Positions 10,050-19,013 of a DNA stretch of 28,211 bases are shown one piece after another. The position numbers and the translations under genes were made by a program. The notes under the pieces are model-generated. The model was not told the origin of the DNA. It ran no database searches and saw only the letters and a list, made by a program, of their open reading frames with translations. Source of the stretch: a virus. The stretch spans positions 1-28,211 of IMG/VR virus record IMGVR_UViG_3300017957_000051. The stretch is one strand, 5' to 3'. Each line of letters begins with the position of its first letter. Position 1 is the stretch's first letter.

Positions 10050-12131
10050 TTATTGCGGACCTGTTTTAAATACTCCTGCATTGGTTCTTCTTGCTCGTGC
10101 ATTATCAGTTTCGTCTATTGAAGTATTTGTTACTATTTCGGTTGGTTCCCAAGCACCGCGACGAATATGTGTCACATAGAAATCTCCATTAGTTAAACTA
10201 AATGGCAAGTCGATTATTTTTACACCAACATTTTCTTGGTTTCCACCAATAACTCTAATTTTGTTTTTTTCTTTATCAAATCCCCAATAAAATCCAATAT
10301 ATTTGCCGCCTGTTCTACTGTTGAAAATTACAATATCACCTTGCTTTGCAACGTTGTTGTTTCTAATATTAGTGTGATTTACCCTGTTACCATAAGAATA
10401 ATATGCTTGAGCACTCATTGACACAACTATAGGTAGTCCTGCTTTACTCAAAACGTAATTTACAAAAGCAGTGTGCCAACTGTATTCTCCACTATCGCCA
10501 TCTCTTGTAAAATCTTTTTGTCCACTTAACCTGTATGCTTCCATAATAAGAGGATTTGCACCTTCAGGCGGATCCGGAATTCTATCGTCTTCTCTAGGAT
10601 CTCTTTCACTGGGTTTTTGTCCGCTGTTTGCTCCTGACTTTGGTACCCAATCTTGTGATAACGATGTATTAAGCACACTGATTAATTTTTGGTATGGTGT
10701 ACCTTCGGGTGCTGGAGTACCATCATTTACCGGCGTCCTAGTATCATACTGTCTAATATCGCTGCCGCTGCGATGTCCTCTAGCACCATCATAACCAAAC
10801 CCAGGATCAGCAAGTCTTCTCAATGCTTGCAATTCAGGAATATTTGCTAAAGATCTACCAACAGGTCCAAATGCTGCTGCAAGTTGATCTACTACATCCG
10901 TAATGCCGCCGGCAATTTCTTTTCCTATGGCTACTAAATCTATAGATGCAATACTTTTAACAACGTTTCCTAAACTTAATTTATTGAATAATACTTTTGG
11001 ATCAAATTTAAACAAGTCATTTAAATTTGGTATATTATCTTTAAGTGAATCTCCTACGCCCGACAGCGTACTTCCAACTTCTTTAAACACACTGTTGAGA
11101 GATTGGCCAATATTTGCCAAAGATTGTATTGTTGTTCCTGCTACAAGATCTAATCCTTTGGTAACATCGGTAAGAACTTCGGCACCTGTTTTTATAAATC
11201 CATTTGCTAATTCAGTTGCTCCATCTAATATACCCGTTAAACCTGCAACATTACCTGGATTTAAAACTGGAGCAATAGCATTGCTAATAAGAGATGCTGT
11301 ACCTGCTAAACTTGGCGGCAATTCTTTTGTAATAGCATCTAATCTTGTTGTAATTTCTGATACTCTAGTAAGCGAAGGATTAGTTGCTAATTCGTCAGTT
11401 AATGCTTTGAATTCATCAGCAAGATCACCAAATGCTGCTTGTGTTTCTGCACTAGCACCTGGAGGGAATCCATTTCTAATAGCAGTTTCTAACGCAGGAT
11501 TTGCCAATGCTGCATTTACTGTAGTTTGATCGTAAACTGCTGCTGGCGAAAGGGCAGCAGATGCTGCTGCTTTTGTTGATGTATTTTCAGTGGCTGCTGG
11601 TGCTGCTGCTCTTGATGCTTGTGCGCCTTCGTCTACTGATGTAGTTTCATCTGTTTTTTCTTGTTCTCTAACAAGAGTATCAAGAATAAGAGCCGAAGAA
11701 ATTTCTGCTGCTGGTACTGCTTCTTGCGGTAAATTGATTGTACCATCTGCTGTTTCAAACGCACCGCCATCTACCCAAGAATCTTGTGTGCCATCGCCGT
11801 TGTTGTCAAAATATCCATTTCGCAAAGGCATTTCGGCATATTCAATTACTTCTTCGTTGGCAGCAAATTGATATTCTATTGCATAATAGATTATAATTCT
11901 ACCAGTTTGTCCTTGATAACTTTCATTAATTCTAGCAACAACTAAATTACCAGATTTTTTTTCAAAAGGACCGTCCCAGTTGTTTTTATCATTATTCAAT
12001 GTTAAAAGTTTATCATAGGTAATAATTGGATAGGAAGTATCTCCGCATAGGCCTTTGAACACAATTTCAAACTCGTCAGGATGAGTCCAAGGATAAATTA
12101 GATCTGGATCTACATAATTGTTATCGCTCAT
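10050..12131 (-). CDS. Baseplate-region protein with degenerate CHAP/NlpC-like amidase domain
   Basis: A 693-residue protein in the baseplate operon, overlapping the spike gene by 4 bases (ATGA). The N-terminal 120 residues contain a short acidic loop, DNNGDGTQD near residue 110, that resembles a dockerin-type calcium loop. Residues about 150-480 are rich in Ala/Ser/Leu with long amphipathic segments, and look like a linker or shaft. Residues about 520-660 resemble the TIGR02594 CHAP-like amidase fold: a W-x-x-AFVNYVL helix, SAQAYYSYG, GDIVIFNSR, GGKYIGFYWG, then a GGNQ motif. The catalytic Cys expected after Trp is His553, and the GHVGF-type His is absent from the segment at residues 608-617. 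The domain is therefore probably not an active enzyme and may bind peptidoglycan or serve as structure. The virion role is inferred from its position between gp5 and gp25. Confidence 0.75.
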   Translation of the reverse strand: MSDNNYVDPDLIYPWTHPDEFEIVFKGLCGDTSYPIITYDKLLTLNNDKNNWDGPFEKKSGNLVVARINESYQGQTGRIIIYYAIEYQFAANEEVIEYAEMPLRNGYFDNNGDGTQDSWVDGGAFETADGTINLPQEAVPAAEISSALILDTLVREQEKTDETTSVDEGAQASRAAAPAATENTSTKAAASAALSPAAVYDQTTVNAALANPALETAIRNGFPPGASAETQAAFGDLADEFKALTDELATNPSLTRVSEITTRLDAITKELPPSLAGTASLISNAIAPVLNPGNVAGLTGILDGATELANGFIKTGAEVLTDVTKGLDLVAGTTIQSLANIGQSLNSVFKEVGSTLSGVGDSLKDNIPNLNDLFKFDPKVLFNKLSLGNVVKSIASIDLVAIGKEIAGGITDVVDQLAAAFGPVGRSLANIPELQALRRLADPGFGYDGARGHRSGSDIRQYDTRTPVNDGTPAPEGTPYQKLISVLNTSLSQDWVPKSGANSGQKPSERDPREDDRIPDPPEGANPLIMEAYRLSGQKDFTRDGDSGEYSWHTAFVNYVLSKAGLPIVVSMSAQAYYSYGNRVNHTNIRNNNVAKQGDIVIFNSRTGGKYIGFYWGFDKEKNKIRVIGGNQENVGVKIIDLPFSLTNGDFYVTHIRRGAWEPTEIVTNTSIDETDNARARRTNAGVFKTGPQ

Positions 12132-15100
12132 GCGTCCTGTATTCCTTTTCTGGCTATGTTAATAAAGTAATCCGATGTTTCCCAATATCCTAACTCACCA
12201 TTCCATCCGTTTCCAGATATCTTTCCTAGTGTGTCTAAATGTATAGTTACGTTACCCATATAACTTTGTGCAAACCCAAATCCTCTACATCCAAACTTAA
12301 ATGCATGATATATTAAGTTATCCCAAATTTGATTGTTTTCGCCTCGGCCAGGAGAACTAAAGTTATAAGGAATCAGTGTGCCGCCAGGTAATTTCGATTT
12401 AGAAATATTCAAATCAGCAGCAAGACCGGTATCATGCCTTGTACTACCCGTACGGACCTGTATCCAGGTACCATTTTTAAGTATCCAGTAATCCTTGTTA
12501 TCTCTAGTAGTTTTACGTTGGCTACGAGGATATGATTGCCATTCTGCTTTAGACATTTGACCGCCACTGGTGATTTGTACATACACACCTGCTGCTGCGG
12601 CTGCTCTATTAAGTATGTCAATTAATCGTCTATCACAAGGAAGTCTTCTAACACCGGCACTGCCTTGGGCTTGATGCACTCTATCAACATCTTCAAGGTC
12701 ACCTTGAGTTGAACCAAAATCTGTAAATCTGCTGCGAGTCTTTAGTTGCTCATACGGATCTCCTGCTTCAAAACCCAACGCTGCTAATGCTTCTGGATCT
12801 ATTGTGACATCAGTAGTTTCGTTTTCTCCCGCTAACCCTTGTTTACTTTTTACAAGTGCTTCTTTAATAAAACTTGCAGGTTTACGTGCAGTCGACGGGT
12901 TTGGTCCAACACCACCGTAGTAAGCACTGTTTGCAGTGCCTGGTCCATTACGTTTTGTTTGAGCACCGTCAATCATCAATGGCATACTTGCCCACACTTT
13001 AGACAAACCGTAGCCAAACTCTTCGTCAGACATTTGGCCATCTTTCCATTTTTGTAAATTTCGCATTAGAGCAATTGCAAGTTTGTCTTGATTAGCAGGA
13101 GTCATTAAGTCGCCTCTGCTGCAAATTTTTCTGTCATCAATTAGATATTTTAGCGTTGGGTAGATAAACTGATATGCACCTGTGGCTGTGCTTGCAACAC
13201 TGTTTCTAATGCTTTTTTGCCATTCTAACACATCACCTATGCTCATTTGTGTAATCGGACGTTGTGGACGTATGTTTGTAGGAATACCTCCATAAACAAC
13301 ATCAAACGATCTAGGTTCGGCTGTGTCAATTTCACAAATTCTAATAGCAGCCAAAAGTGGTCCTAGTGTACCATTAAACTTATCAAACTCGGATGGATCA
13401 GGTATTGCTTCGATAGCCTTTTCAACAACATCAACAACTCTTTGATATGCTGCTGTTGTGGCATGAATTTTCATAGGATCCTGCGGATTAATATCTGCAC
13501 TAGTTAGATCGATTTGTCCATTTGCTGATACTTGATTTACAGCATTTCTAACATCATTATAATTTGCTGTATATCCAGCACTGCTATAAGTTGATGCATA
13601 AGGCCCGCTTAAATCAATATCTGGGAACACAACAAATATCACATAACAACCCTTTTGCAATAGCGGATCTACAATATCTTTTTGAATTTTATCTTTTGTT
13701 TGTGTCGGATCACTGTCCCAGTTATTGTTACCTGCTGATACAACAACTATTGTTTTTTCAGGAATTCTGCCAACTTGATTAGATGCAATTTGTTCAACAG
13801 TTGCACCTGACCTTGCAGAACCTCTATATCCGCCTATGTTAGCAATAAACTCAGCATGACTATCACCAATAGCATAAATTTGATCACGCTTAAGGTCACC
13901 AAAATCGCCAAGTGTTTCTTCTCCAAATTCGCCGTCAGTGGCAGGAGTATAGTTTTGCGATCCTGAATATCCGCCCCTATCAGAAGCAGTAGTTGATCCT
14001 TTTGTTGATCTAGAACCAATGTTTACAAAAGTGTCAGGAATTTGTTGTACAAAACTGTCTACACTTTCAACCCCTGCTCTAGTTTTTTCTGGAGTGTATT
14101 CTGCTGGATTGTTGCTTTCATGTTGCAACCACGGTTCGTGCTGTGGAATACGACTTGGAGTTTTAGCAATCAAACTAATAATAGGAGTATCTGGAGTAAC
14201 AGGATTAGGTTTTACTGCGGTTGCTGCAACAGACGCATCAATAGCACCAACTGCAATACTTGCAATTACCGCAGGAGTCGGGTTGGCCGTTGCTGCTCCA
14301 GTGGCAGTATTTCCAGCATCAATTTGAACCAATGCACCTTCAAGTTGTAAATTGCTACTTGCTTCTGCTATTAGTACACCGCCTGTGGTTTTTAAATCCA
14401 TTGTTTTACCAGTGATTTTTGCAGATCCAGTGCTTATAATATCCAATGAAGCATTAGCGTTAATTTTCATTGCACCTGTACTTGCTGCATCTAGTGTAGT
14501 ATCTGCTTTAACACTCATAGATCCTAAAGATGACAAATTAAATGAGGTGCCTGCTCTGTCTTGGATTGTAGCAGTTGCATTTCTCAATATGCTGGTAGCA
14601 AACTGGTTAATATTTCCACTTGTTTGTATTTTTAAATCAGCATTGCTTTTCATATGTGTATCGCCGCCGAAACTTTGAATATATGTGCTTTTGCCTTTTA
14701 TGTTTGCAGTAACTTTTGCACTTAAGAAAGCATCAGCATCTGATTTCAAATGCAATCCACCTTTGGCATAAACAAAGTACTCTTGGCTGTTTACATGAGA
14801 AGCATTTGTTTCTCTAAAATATTGCCCAACTTTTTCGTGCAACGATCCTTCAGTGCCAATGTGAATACCGCTTTTGCCTGACATGTTAACTTTTGCCGAT
14901 GCAGCCATATTAATGTTAGCACCACTACTTGTGATATTAATAGCATTAGCACCATCAATGCTGATTGCTTTACCACTGGACATAGCCATGTAACTGTCTG
15001 CTTTTGCTGTAAAACCTTTACCTGCAACAAATGCAGTATAATCCATACTGGTAAAATCTAAACTTTGTCCTGCTGTAGTTTTTACTTTTTCACCTGCATT

Positions 15101-16195
15101 TATGTTAATGTTGGCAGTTGCATCAAAGTTAATATCTCTATCAGCAGTAAAGTTCATATCTTGGCTAGAATGAATACTTACACTGTCTTCTGCATAAATG
15201 TCAATTTTACCATTGCTGGTCATTTCAATCCAAGCAGTACCTTTTGAGTTTGCAATGTAAATTAAATCTTCTGTGCTATGAAGCAAAATTTGAGCGCCGG
15301 TTCTGCTGCGAATTCTAAACAACTCGTTTGCAGGTCTAACAACATCGCCAGTTTCGTTTGTGTTTTCAACATCAACATATTCTTTAGGAGTTTCGCCTGG
15401 ATTTCCTACTCTTAAAATCTTGTCATCGCCGTCGTCCATAACAATGCTCCAGCCGCCTAAACGTGAACTAGGAACACTTGCTTCTTTACCTGTAGCACCA
15501 CGCCCGTGTCTTGGAGCACCATCACGTTTATCCATTGGCCCCGGAGTACTAATACCAAACACTTGACTTGGTACTTCGCGTCTAGCACTACTGCTTGTTA
15601 AACCGCGAATATCATCTTCAATTAAGCCTGCTTCGCTTAGACTATCTTCAAAGTCAGTGTTTACAGGTTTTGGAAATCTTGTTGGTTGAGTTTCGCCTTC
15701 AGGATTAACAATTGCTTTGTTGTATTCTCCAACTGGTAATTTTTGTCCTCTATCGTTATTAATAGTAGATACTCTACCATCCGGAATCATAAAGTTTACA
15801 AAATCATCTTGAATACAACCTACCCAGTATCCAAAATCTCTTGCACCTTCAACCATCATAACAAGAACTTTTGTTCCAATGTCTGGCGGAACACCCCAAA
15901 AACCGTATGCTTGTTGTGATTCGCTATAAGTGTTGTTAGATCCAACATTTTGTAGTGGTGTTTGCCCGCCGTAAGGGGTTGCACGATGTGCAGTAATCAA
16001 CTGGTTTGTTTCTTGATAATCGTTGCCTGCTTCTGTAATTTTTAAAAGCATAACTTTTAACGAACCCATAAACTTTTTGTCTAAATGACTTACAACACGA
16101 CCAACATAAATGCCGGCTGGAATTCCTGCACTTGCAACTGGTGCAGCATCTGATCGTCTAGTGTTTCTAGTTCGTCTGGTTGGGGGACCTGCCAT
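12128..16195 (-). CDS. 5: gp5-like baseplate central spike with three hydrolase-like domains
   Basis: This 1355-residue protein is the cell-puncturing spike of the baseplate hub. Residues about 24-137 form the gp5 OB-fold (IPAGIYVGRVVSHLDKKFMG; later FWGVPPDIGTKVLVMM). Residues about 250-635 are a repetitive beta-helix with short alternating repeats such as INFDATANININAGEKV. An SGNH hydrolase-like domain follows at about 768-935, with GDSH at 777-780, GNNNW at 822-826, and D906/H911. A muramidase or transglycosylase-like domain lies at about 945-1115, with Glu955 in ICEIDTAEPRSFDVVYGG and TGAYQF near 1006. The C-terminal domain, about 1165-1330, carries the M15 peptidase motif H1254-DTGLAA-D1261 and a late HLD. 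T4 gp5 has only a lysozyme domain, placed between OB-fold and helix, so this arrangement differs. It overlaps both neighbours (1 base and 4 bases). The spike assignment is firm; each enzyme call is by motif. Confidence 0.88.
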   Translation of the reverse strand: MAGPPTRRTRNTRRSDAAPVASAGIPAGIYVGRVVSHLDKKFMGSLKVMLLKITEAGNDYQETNQLITAHRATPYGGQTPLQNVGSNNTYSESQQAYGFWGVPPDIGTKVLVMMVEGARDFGYWVGCIQDDFVNFMIPDGRVSTINNDRGQKLPVGEYNKAIVNPEGETQPTRFPKPVNTDFEDSLSEAGLIEDDIRGLTSSSARREVPSQVFGISTPGPMDKRDGAPRHGRGATGKEASVPSSRLGGWSIVMDDGDDKILRVGNPGETPKEYVDVENTNETGDVVRPANELFRIRSRTGAQILLHSTEDLIYIANSKGTAWIEMTSNGKIDIYAEDSVSIHSSQDMNFTADRDINFDATANININAGEKVKTTAGQSLDFTSMDYTAFVAGKGFTAKADSYMAMSSGKAISIDGANAINITSSGANINMAASAKVNMSGKSGIHIGTEGSLHEKVGQYFRETNASHVNSQEYFVYAKGGLHLKSDADAFLSAKVTANIKGKSTYIQSFGGDTHMKSNADLKIQTSGNINQFATSILRNATATIQDRAGTSFNLSSLGSMSVKADTTLDAASTGAMKINANASLDIISTGSAKITGKTMDLKTTGGVLIAEASSNLQLEGALVQIDAGNTATGAATANPTPAVIASIAVGAIDASVAATAVKPNPVTPDTPIISLIAKTPSRIPQHEPWLQHESNNPAEYTPEKTRAGVESVDSFVQQIPDTFVNIGSRSTKGSTTASDRGGYSGSQNYTPATDGEFGEETLGDFGDLKRDQIYAIGDSHAEFIANIGGYRGSARSGATVEQIASNQVGRIPEKTIVVVSAGNNNWDSDPTQTKDKIQKDIVDPLLQKGCYVIFVVFPDIDLSGPYASTYSSAGYTANYNDVRNAVNQVSANGQIDLTSADINPQDPMKIHATTAAYQRVVDVVEKAIEAIPDPSEFDKFNGTLGPLLAAIRICEIDTAEPRSFDVVYGGIPTNIRPQRPITQMSIGDVLEWQKSIRNSVASTATGAYQFIYPTLKYLIDDRKICSRGDLMTPANQDKLAIALMRNLQKWKDGQMSDEEFGYGLSKVWASMPLMIDGAQTKRNGPGTANSAYYGGVGPNPSTARKPASFIKEALVKSKQGLAGENETTDVTIDPEALAALGFEAGDPYEQLKTRSRFTDFGSTQGDLEDVDRVHQAQGSAGVRRLPCDRRLIDILNRAAAAAGVYVQITSGGQMSKAEWQSYPRSQRKTTRDNKDYWILKNGTWIQVRTGSTRHDTGLAADLNISKSKLPGGTLIPYNFSSPGRGENNQIWDNLIYHAFKFGCRGFGFAQSYMGNVTIHLDTLGKISGNGWNGELGYWETSDYFINIARKGIQDA

Positions 16196-18717
16196 TAACG
16201 TCTTCTTCCTATGTTACTCAAATCATGTGTAATATTTTCAATACCACTTTTGATATTGTTTACATTTTTAACTACGCCGCCAATTGGCGATTTATTAATT
16301 GCATCTGATACTGCTGCTCTAGCAATACCTTCAATACCACCATTTAACAATCCTAATGTGTTATTAAGAGTGGCTTGTATATTTTTCACTTGCGAAAATG
16401 CACCAAACAAACCTTGTGCTAGTTGTTGTATTTGTTGACCGCCTAAAATATCTGCAAATTCAGTAATGCCTTTTTGCGAAAATGCAGTTGCAATTCTTTC
16501 TAATTCTTCTGCTTGTCGCAGCATTTGTTGGAATTCAAGTGTTCTGTTCGCTGCTTCGGTTGTTAAATTGCCAATTACCAAAGGCAAGTTACCAGATAGA
16601 TTTGCTTCAACTACACTGTTACTTGCTTCAACAGAACTATTAGTTTGGTTGGGCATACGTGCTAAATTTAACGTTTGTGTAAACATACCATTATCAAAGT
16701 TGTTTTGGAATGTTATAACTCTATATATTCCACTAAATGCATTACCAGGATCAATTTGTACTAAGTTTCCGTTATAGTCAACACCTGTTCTAAATTGTAT
16801 TAAAACATAAACTTCGTTTCTGCTAGGGTCGATTTTACCATCATTGGTAATGTTAGGATTACCTCCGCTTGGTGTAATAATATTGCCACAATCGCTATCC
16901 ATAAAATAATAAGGATCGCCCCATATTTTTAAATCTAAAACAACGTTGTCAACATCACTGTTTAAAATTGCTCTGTTAAATGTGTTTGCAACATCTCTAG
17001 CCGCTGTGTTTGCACCTGTGCCAGGGCTTTCGTTGCCTACACCTGTTATCCTACTTGTAGTACCTGCGTCAGACAAGTTTGAACCGCTGTTATTTCCTGT
17101 ATTTGGAACTGCTTGATTAGTTTGGCTTACTGTTGATACACCGCCGCCGCTGTTGTGCATGGTGTCATCTCTAGTTTGAGTCGAACGTCTTGCTAATTCT
17201 TTGTAAAAAGAGTTATCAATGTTAAATTCAAAGTTTATAATATCACTGTTTAAACCAGTGTATGTATATTGATATGTTTTTAATGCTTGTGCTATTTTTG
17301 GTTGATAGTTTTGATCTGACCATGCCGGTGCAATTCTACTTGCATCAATTTTATACGGAGTAACTCTATATATAAATTCGTATGAAGGTATGCCCGAGTT
17401 ACCAATTTCTGCCAAATTCCTAATGCGTGTTTCGCTGTGAATCTTAAACCACGAAACATTTCCATCCGAATCAGGCACTTGATTTATCAAGTTTAATCCC
17501 CATTCGCTTGACAAGATAATCATCGAAATCATTCTTTCAATTTTTGTTCCTTGTTCAAATGTAAATTCTCTAGTTGTTGCATCAATACTCAAAGTACCTC
17601 GAGTAAAAACTTCATCTCCTTGTACTTGATCGTCACCTTCATCAAACACAAAAGGTTCAATACCAAAAGGGTTATTACCAAAATCATCAAAATTGCTTAC
17701 AATAGCACTTTGTCCAATGTAGTTTACATTGCCGCCTGAGGCTAATGACGCTTGTTCAGTTCTTACAGCAACACGTTGATCGTTTGTACGTTGTCCTGGC
17801 AAACTTGCAACTGCGCCAGCAAGAGCAGGATCTACTTGTCCTGCACCAAACCCTGTTGTAATCGGTTGTCTATTTCTTTCTCGTTGTGCTTGTAAATCTG
17901 CTGTACTTCGAAACTCAGGAACTTCACTGCTACTGTTTGGATTAATAATATTTGTGTTAAGATTAGGAGGTGTAGTACCAGCACCAAAACTAGGATCTAT
18001 AGGAAATTCAATAATATATCGATTTCCACTAACCACACTGTTACTTGCTTCTAAATCTTCTTGTTGTCTATTAAGTTCATATACTAAACTTGTCTCAGTT
18101 TCTCCTGCTAACATGCTGTAAACTGTTTCGCCTGCTAACGTGATGTCTGTTTGAACTTTGCTAATTTCATCTGTAAATGCTTGGTGATTCCAAGGAATAG
18201 CAGTTACAGTGTAAACACTACCACTTTGGTCAACATTGAATGTAACATTTATCAATTTTAATGCTAGTGTATGTGGTGGTTCTTGATGTGTATTTCCGTC
18301 ATCATCAAATCCTACAAAATCGCATTGTAAACAAAACGGAACATCTAAATATCCACGTTGATTATTATATAATTGATCTGTTGCTAGTCTAATAGTTTGA
18401 AAAAACAAACCAACACTTAAAGGTTCGTAAACTTTAAACTCAATTTGAATATTATTTGCATTGCTTGTACCAGGGTTTGGAACAACCAAGTATTCAGAAT
18501 TAACATTATCAATGTAATATTCTACATTTACACCCAATGCTTGTTCAGCAAACGTAGTTACACTTTTATCTGGAAATCCGCCACTTTGAATAATAGTTAA
18601 ATCAGGACCATTTTGTCTATAAGTTTCAGGCTGATGAATATTTTGAGGTCCTATAACCCCAAATTTCCACCTATAATTGTAACTAGTATATTTGTGTAGA
18701 GGATTTGCTAGTGTCAT
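16195..18717 (-). CDS. Virion structural protein, possible gp27-like baseplate hub
   Basis: An 840-residue protein lying between gp53 and the gp5-like spike, with a 4-base ATGA overlap upstream and a 1-base TAATG overlap downstream. I do not recognise a named domain. The N-terminus (HKYTSYNYRWKFGVIGPQNI) leads into beta-rich sequence to about residue 200, then a Ser/Asn/Gly-rich low-complexity stretch. A second ordered region around residues 380-500 has a SSEWGLNLINQVPDSDGNVS segment. After another Gly/Ser-rich linker comes a beta-rich part with LKIWGDPYYFMDSDCG, and the C-terminal 150 residues are mostly helical. Such proteins accompany gp5 in marine T4-like phages. No separate gp27 is visible in the window, and the gene precedes gp5, so a hub role is plausible but inferred from position only. 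Confidence 0.6.
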   Translation of the reverse strand: MTLANPLHKYTSYNYRWKFGVIGPQNIHQPETYRQNGPDLTIIQSGGFPDKSVTTFAEQALGVNVEYYIDNVNSEYLVVPNPGTSNANNIQIEFKVYEPLSVGLFFQTIRLATDQLYNNQRGYLDVPFCLQCDFVGFDDDGNTHQEPPHTLALKLINVTFNVDQSGSVYTVTAIPWNHQAFTDEISKVQTDITLAGETVYSMLAGETETSLVYELNRQQEDLEASNSVVSGNRYIIEFPIDPSFGAGTTPPNLNTNIINPNSSSEVPEFRSTADLQAQRERNRQPITTGFGAGQVDPALAGAVASLPGQRTNDQRVAVRTEQASLASGGNVNYIGQSAIVSNFDDFGNNPFGIEPFVFDEGDDQVQGDEVFTRGTLSIDATTREFTFEQGTKIERMISMIILSSEWGLNLINQVPDSDGNVSWFKIHSETRIRNLAEIGNSGIPSYEFIYRVTPYKIDASRIAPAWSDQNYQPKIAQALKTYQYTYTGLNSDIINFEFNIDNSFYKELARRSTQTRDDTMHNSGGGVSTVSQTNQAVPNTGNNSGSNLSDAGTTSRITGVGNESPGTGANTAARDVANTFNRAILNSDVDNVVLDLKIWGDPYYFMDSDCGNIITPSGGNPNITNDGKIDPSRNEVYVLIQFRTGVDYNGNLVQIDPGNAFSGIYRVITFQNNFDNGMFTQTLNLARMPNQTNSSVEASNSVVEANLSGNLPLVIGNLTTEAANRTLEFQQMLRQAEELERIATAFSQKGITEFADILGGQQIQQLAQGLFGAFSQVKNIQATLNNTLGLLNGGIEGIARAAVSDAINKSPIGGVVKNVNNIKSGIENITHDLSNIGRRR

Positions 18718-19013
18718 TTTCCTAATACCGCATCAAGTGTTGTTTTTTGAGGTAATTTTATTCTCAGTCCAGGTACAAAATCAAAAACAGGATCTTTTAA
18801 ACTTTCCATGTTTCTAATTGTAAATACCCACCATAGTTTTGCACTGCCATAAAGGTCAAATGCAAGTAAATCTGGTCTGTAAGCATACTGTGGTTCTATT
18901 TCATATGTAATATCGTTATCAACTGCTGGTATGTTTCTTTTTTCGTATAGTTCTAAATAGTTTCGATTTAGGTTTGTAAGATAATACGGACTGTTTTTTT
19001 CATACTGAATCAT
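18714..19013 (-). CDS. 53: Baseplate wedge protein gp53
   Basis: This 99-residue protein matches the short form of the T4 gp53 family, a baseplate wedge subunit that joins wedges around the hub. The family signature is YAYRPDLLAFDLYGSAKLWW followed by VF.IRN and LKDPVFDFVPGLRIKLP. T4 gp53 is longer (about 196) and carries an additional LysM-like part; this protein holds only the core block, as I recall for marine relatives. Its ATG overlaps the stop of the upstream gene by one base (TAATG), and its stop overlaps the next start (ATGA), so it is translated as part of the chain. Confidence 0.93.
   Translation of the reverse strand: MIQYEKNSPYYLTNLNRNYLELYEKRNIPAVDNDITYEIEPQYAYRPDLLAFDLYGSAKLWWVFTIRNMESLKDPVFDFVPGLRIKLPQKTTLDAVLGK

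Noticed and set aside
10903-11529. 208-codon plus-strand open frame opposite the 693-aa gene
   Set aside because: It is antisense to a well-supported protein, has no ribosome site or promoter, and its composition mirrors the Ala-rich stretch on the other strand.
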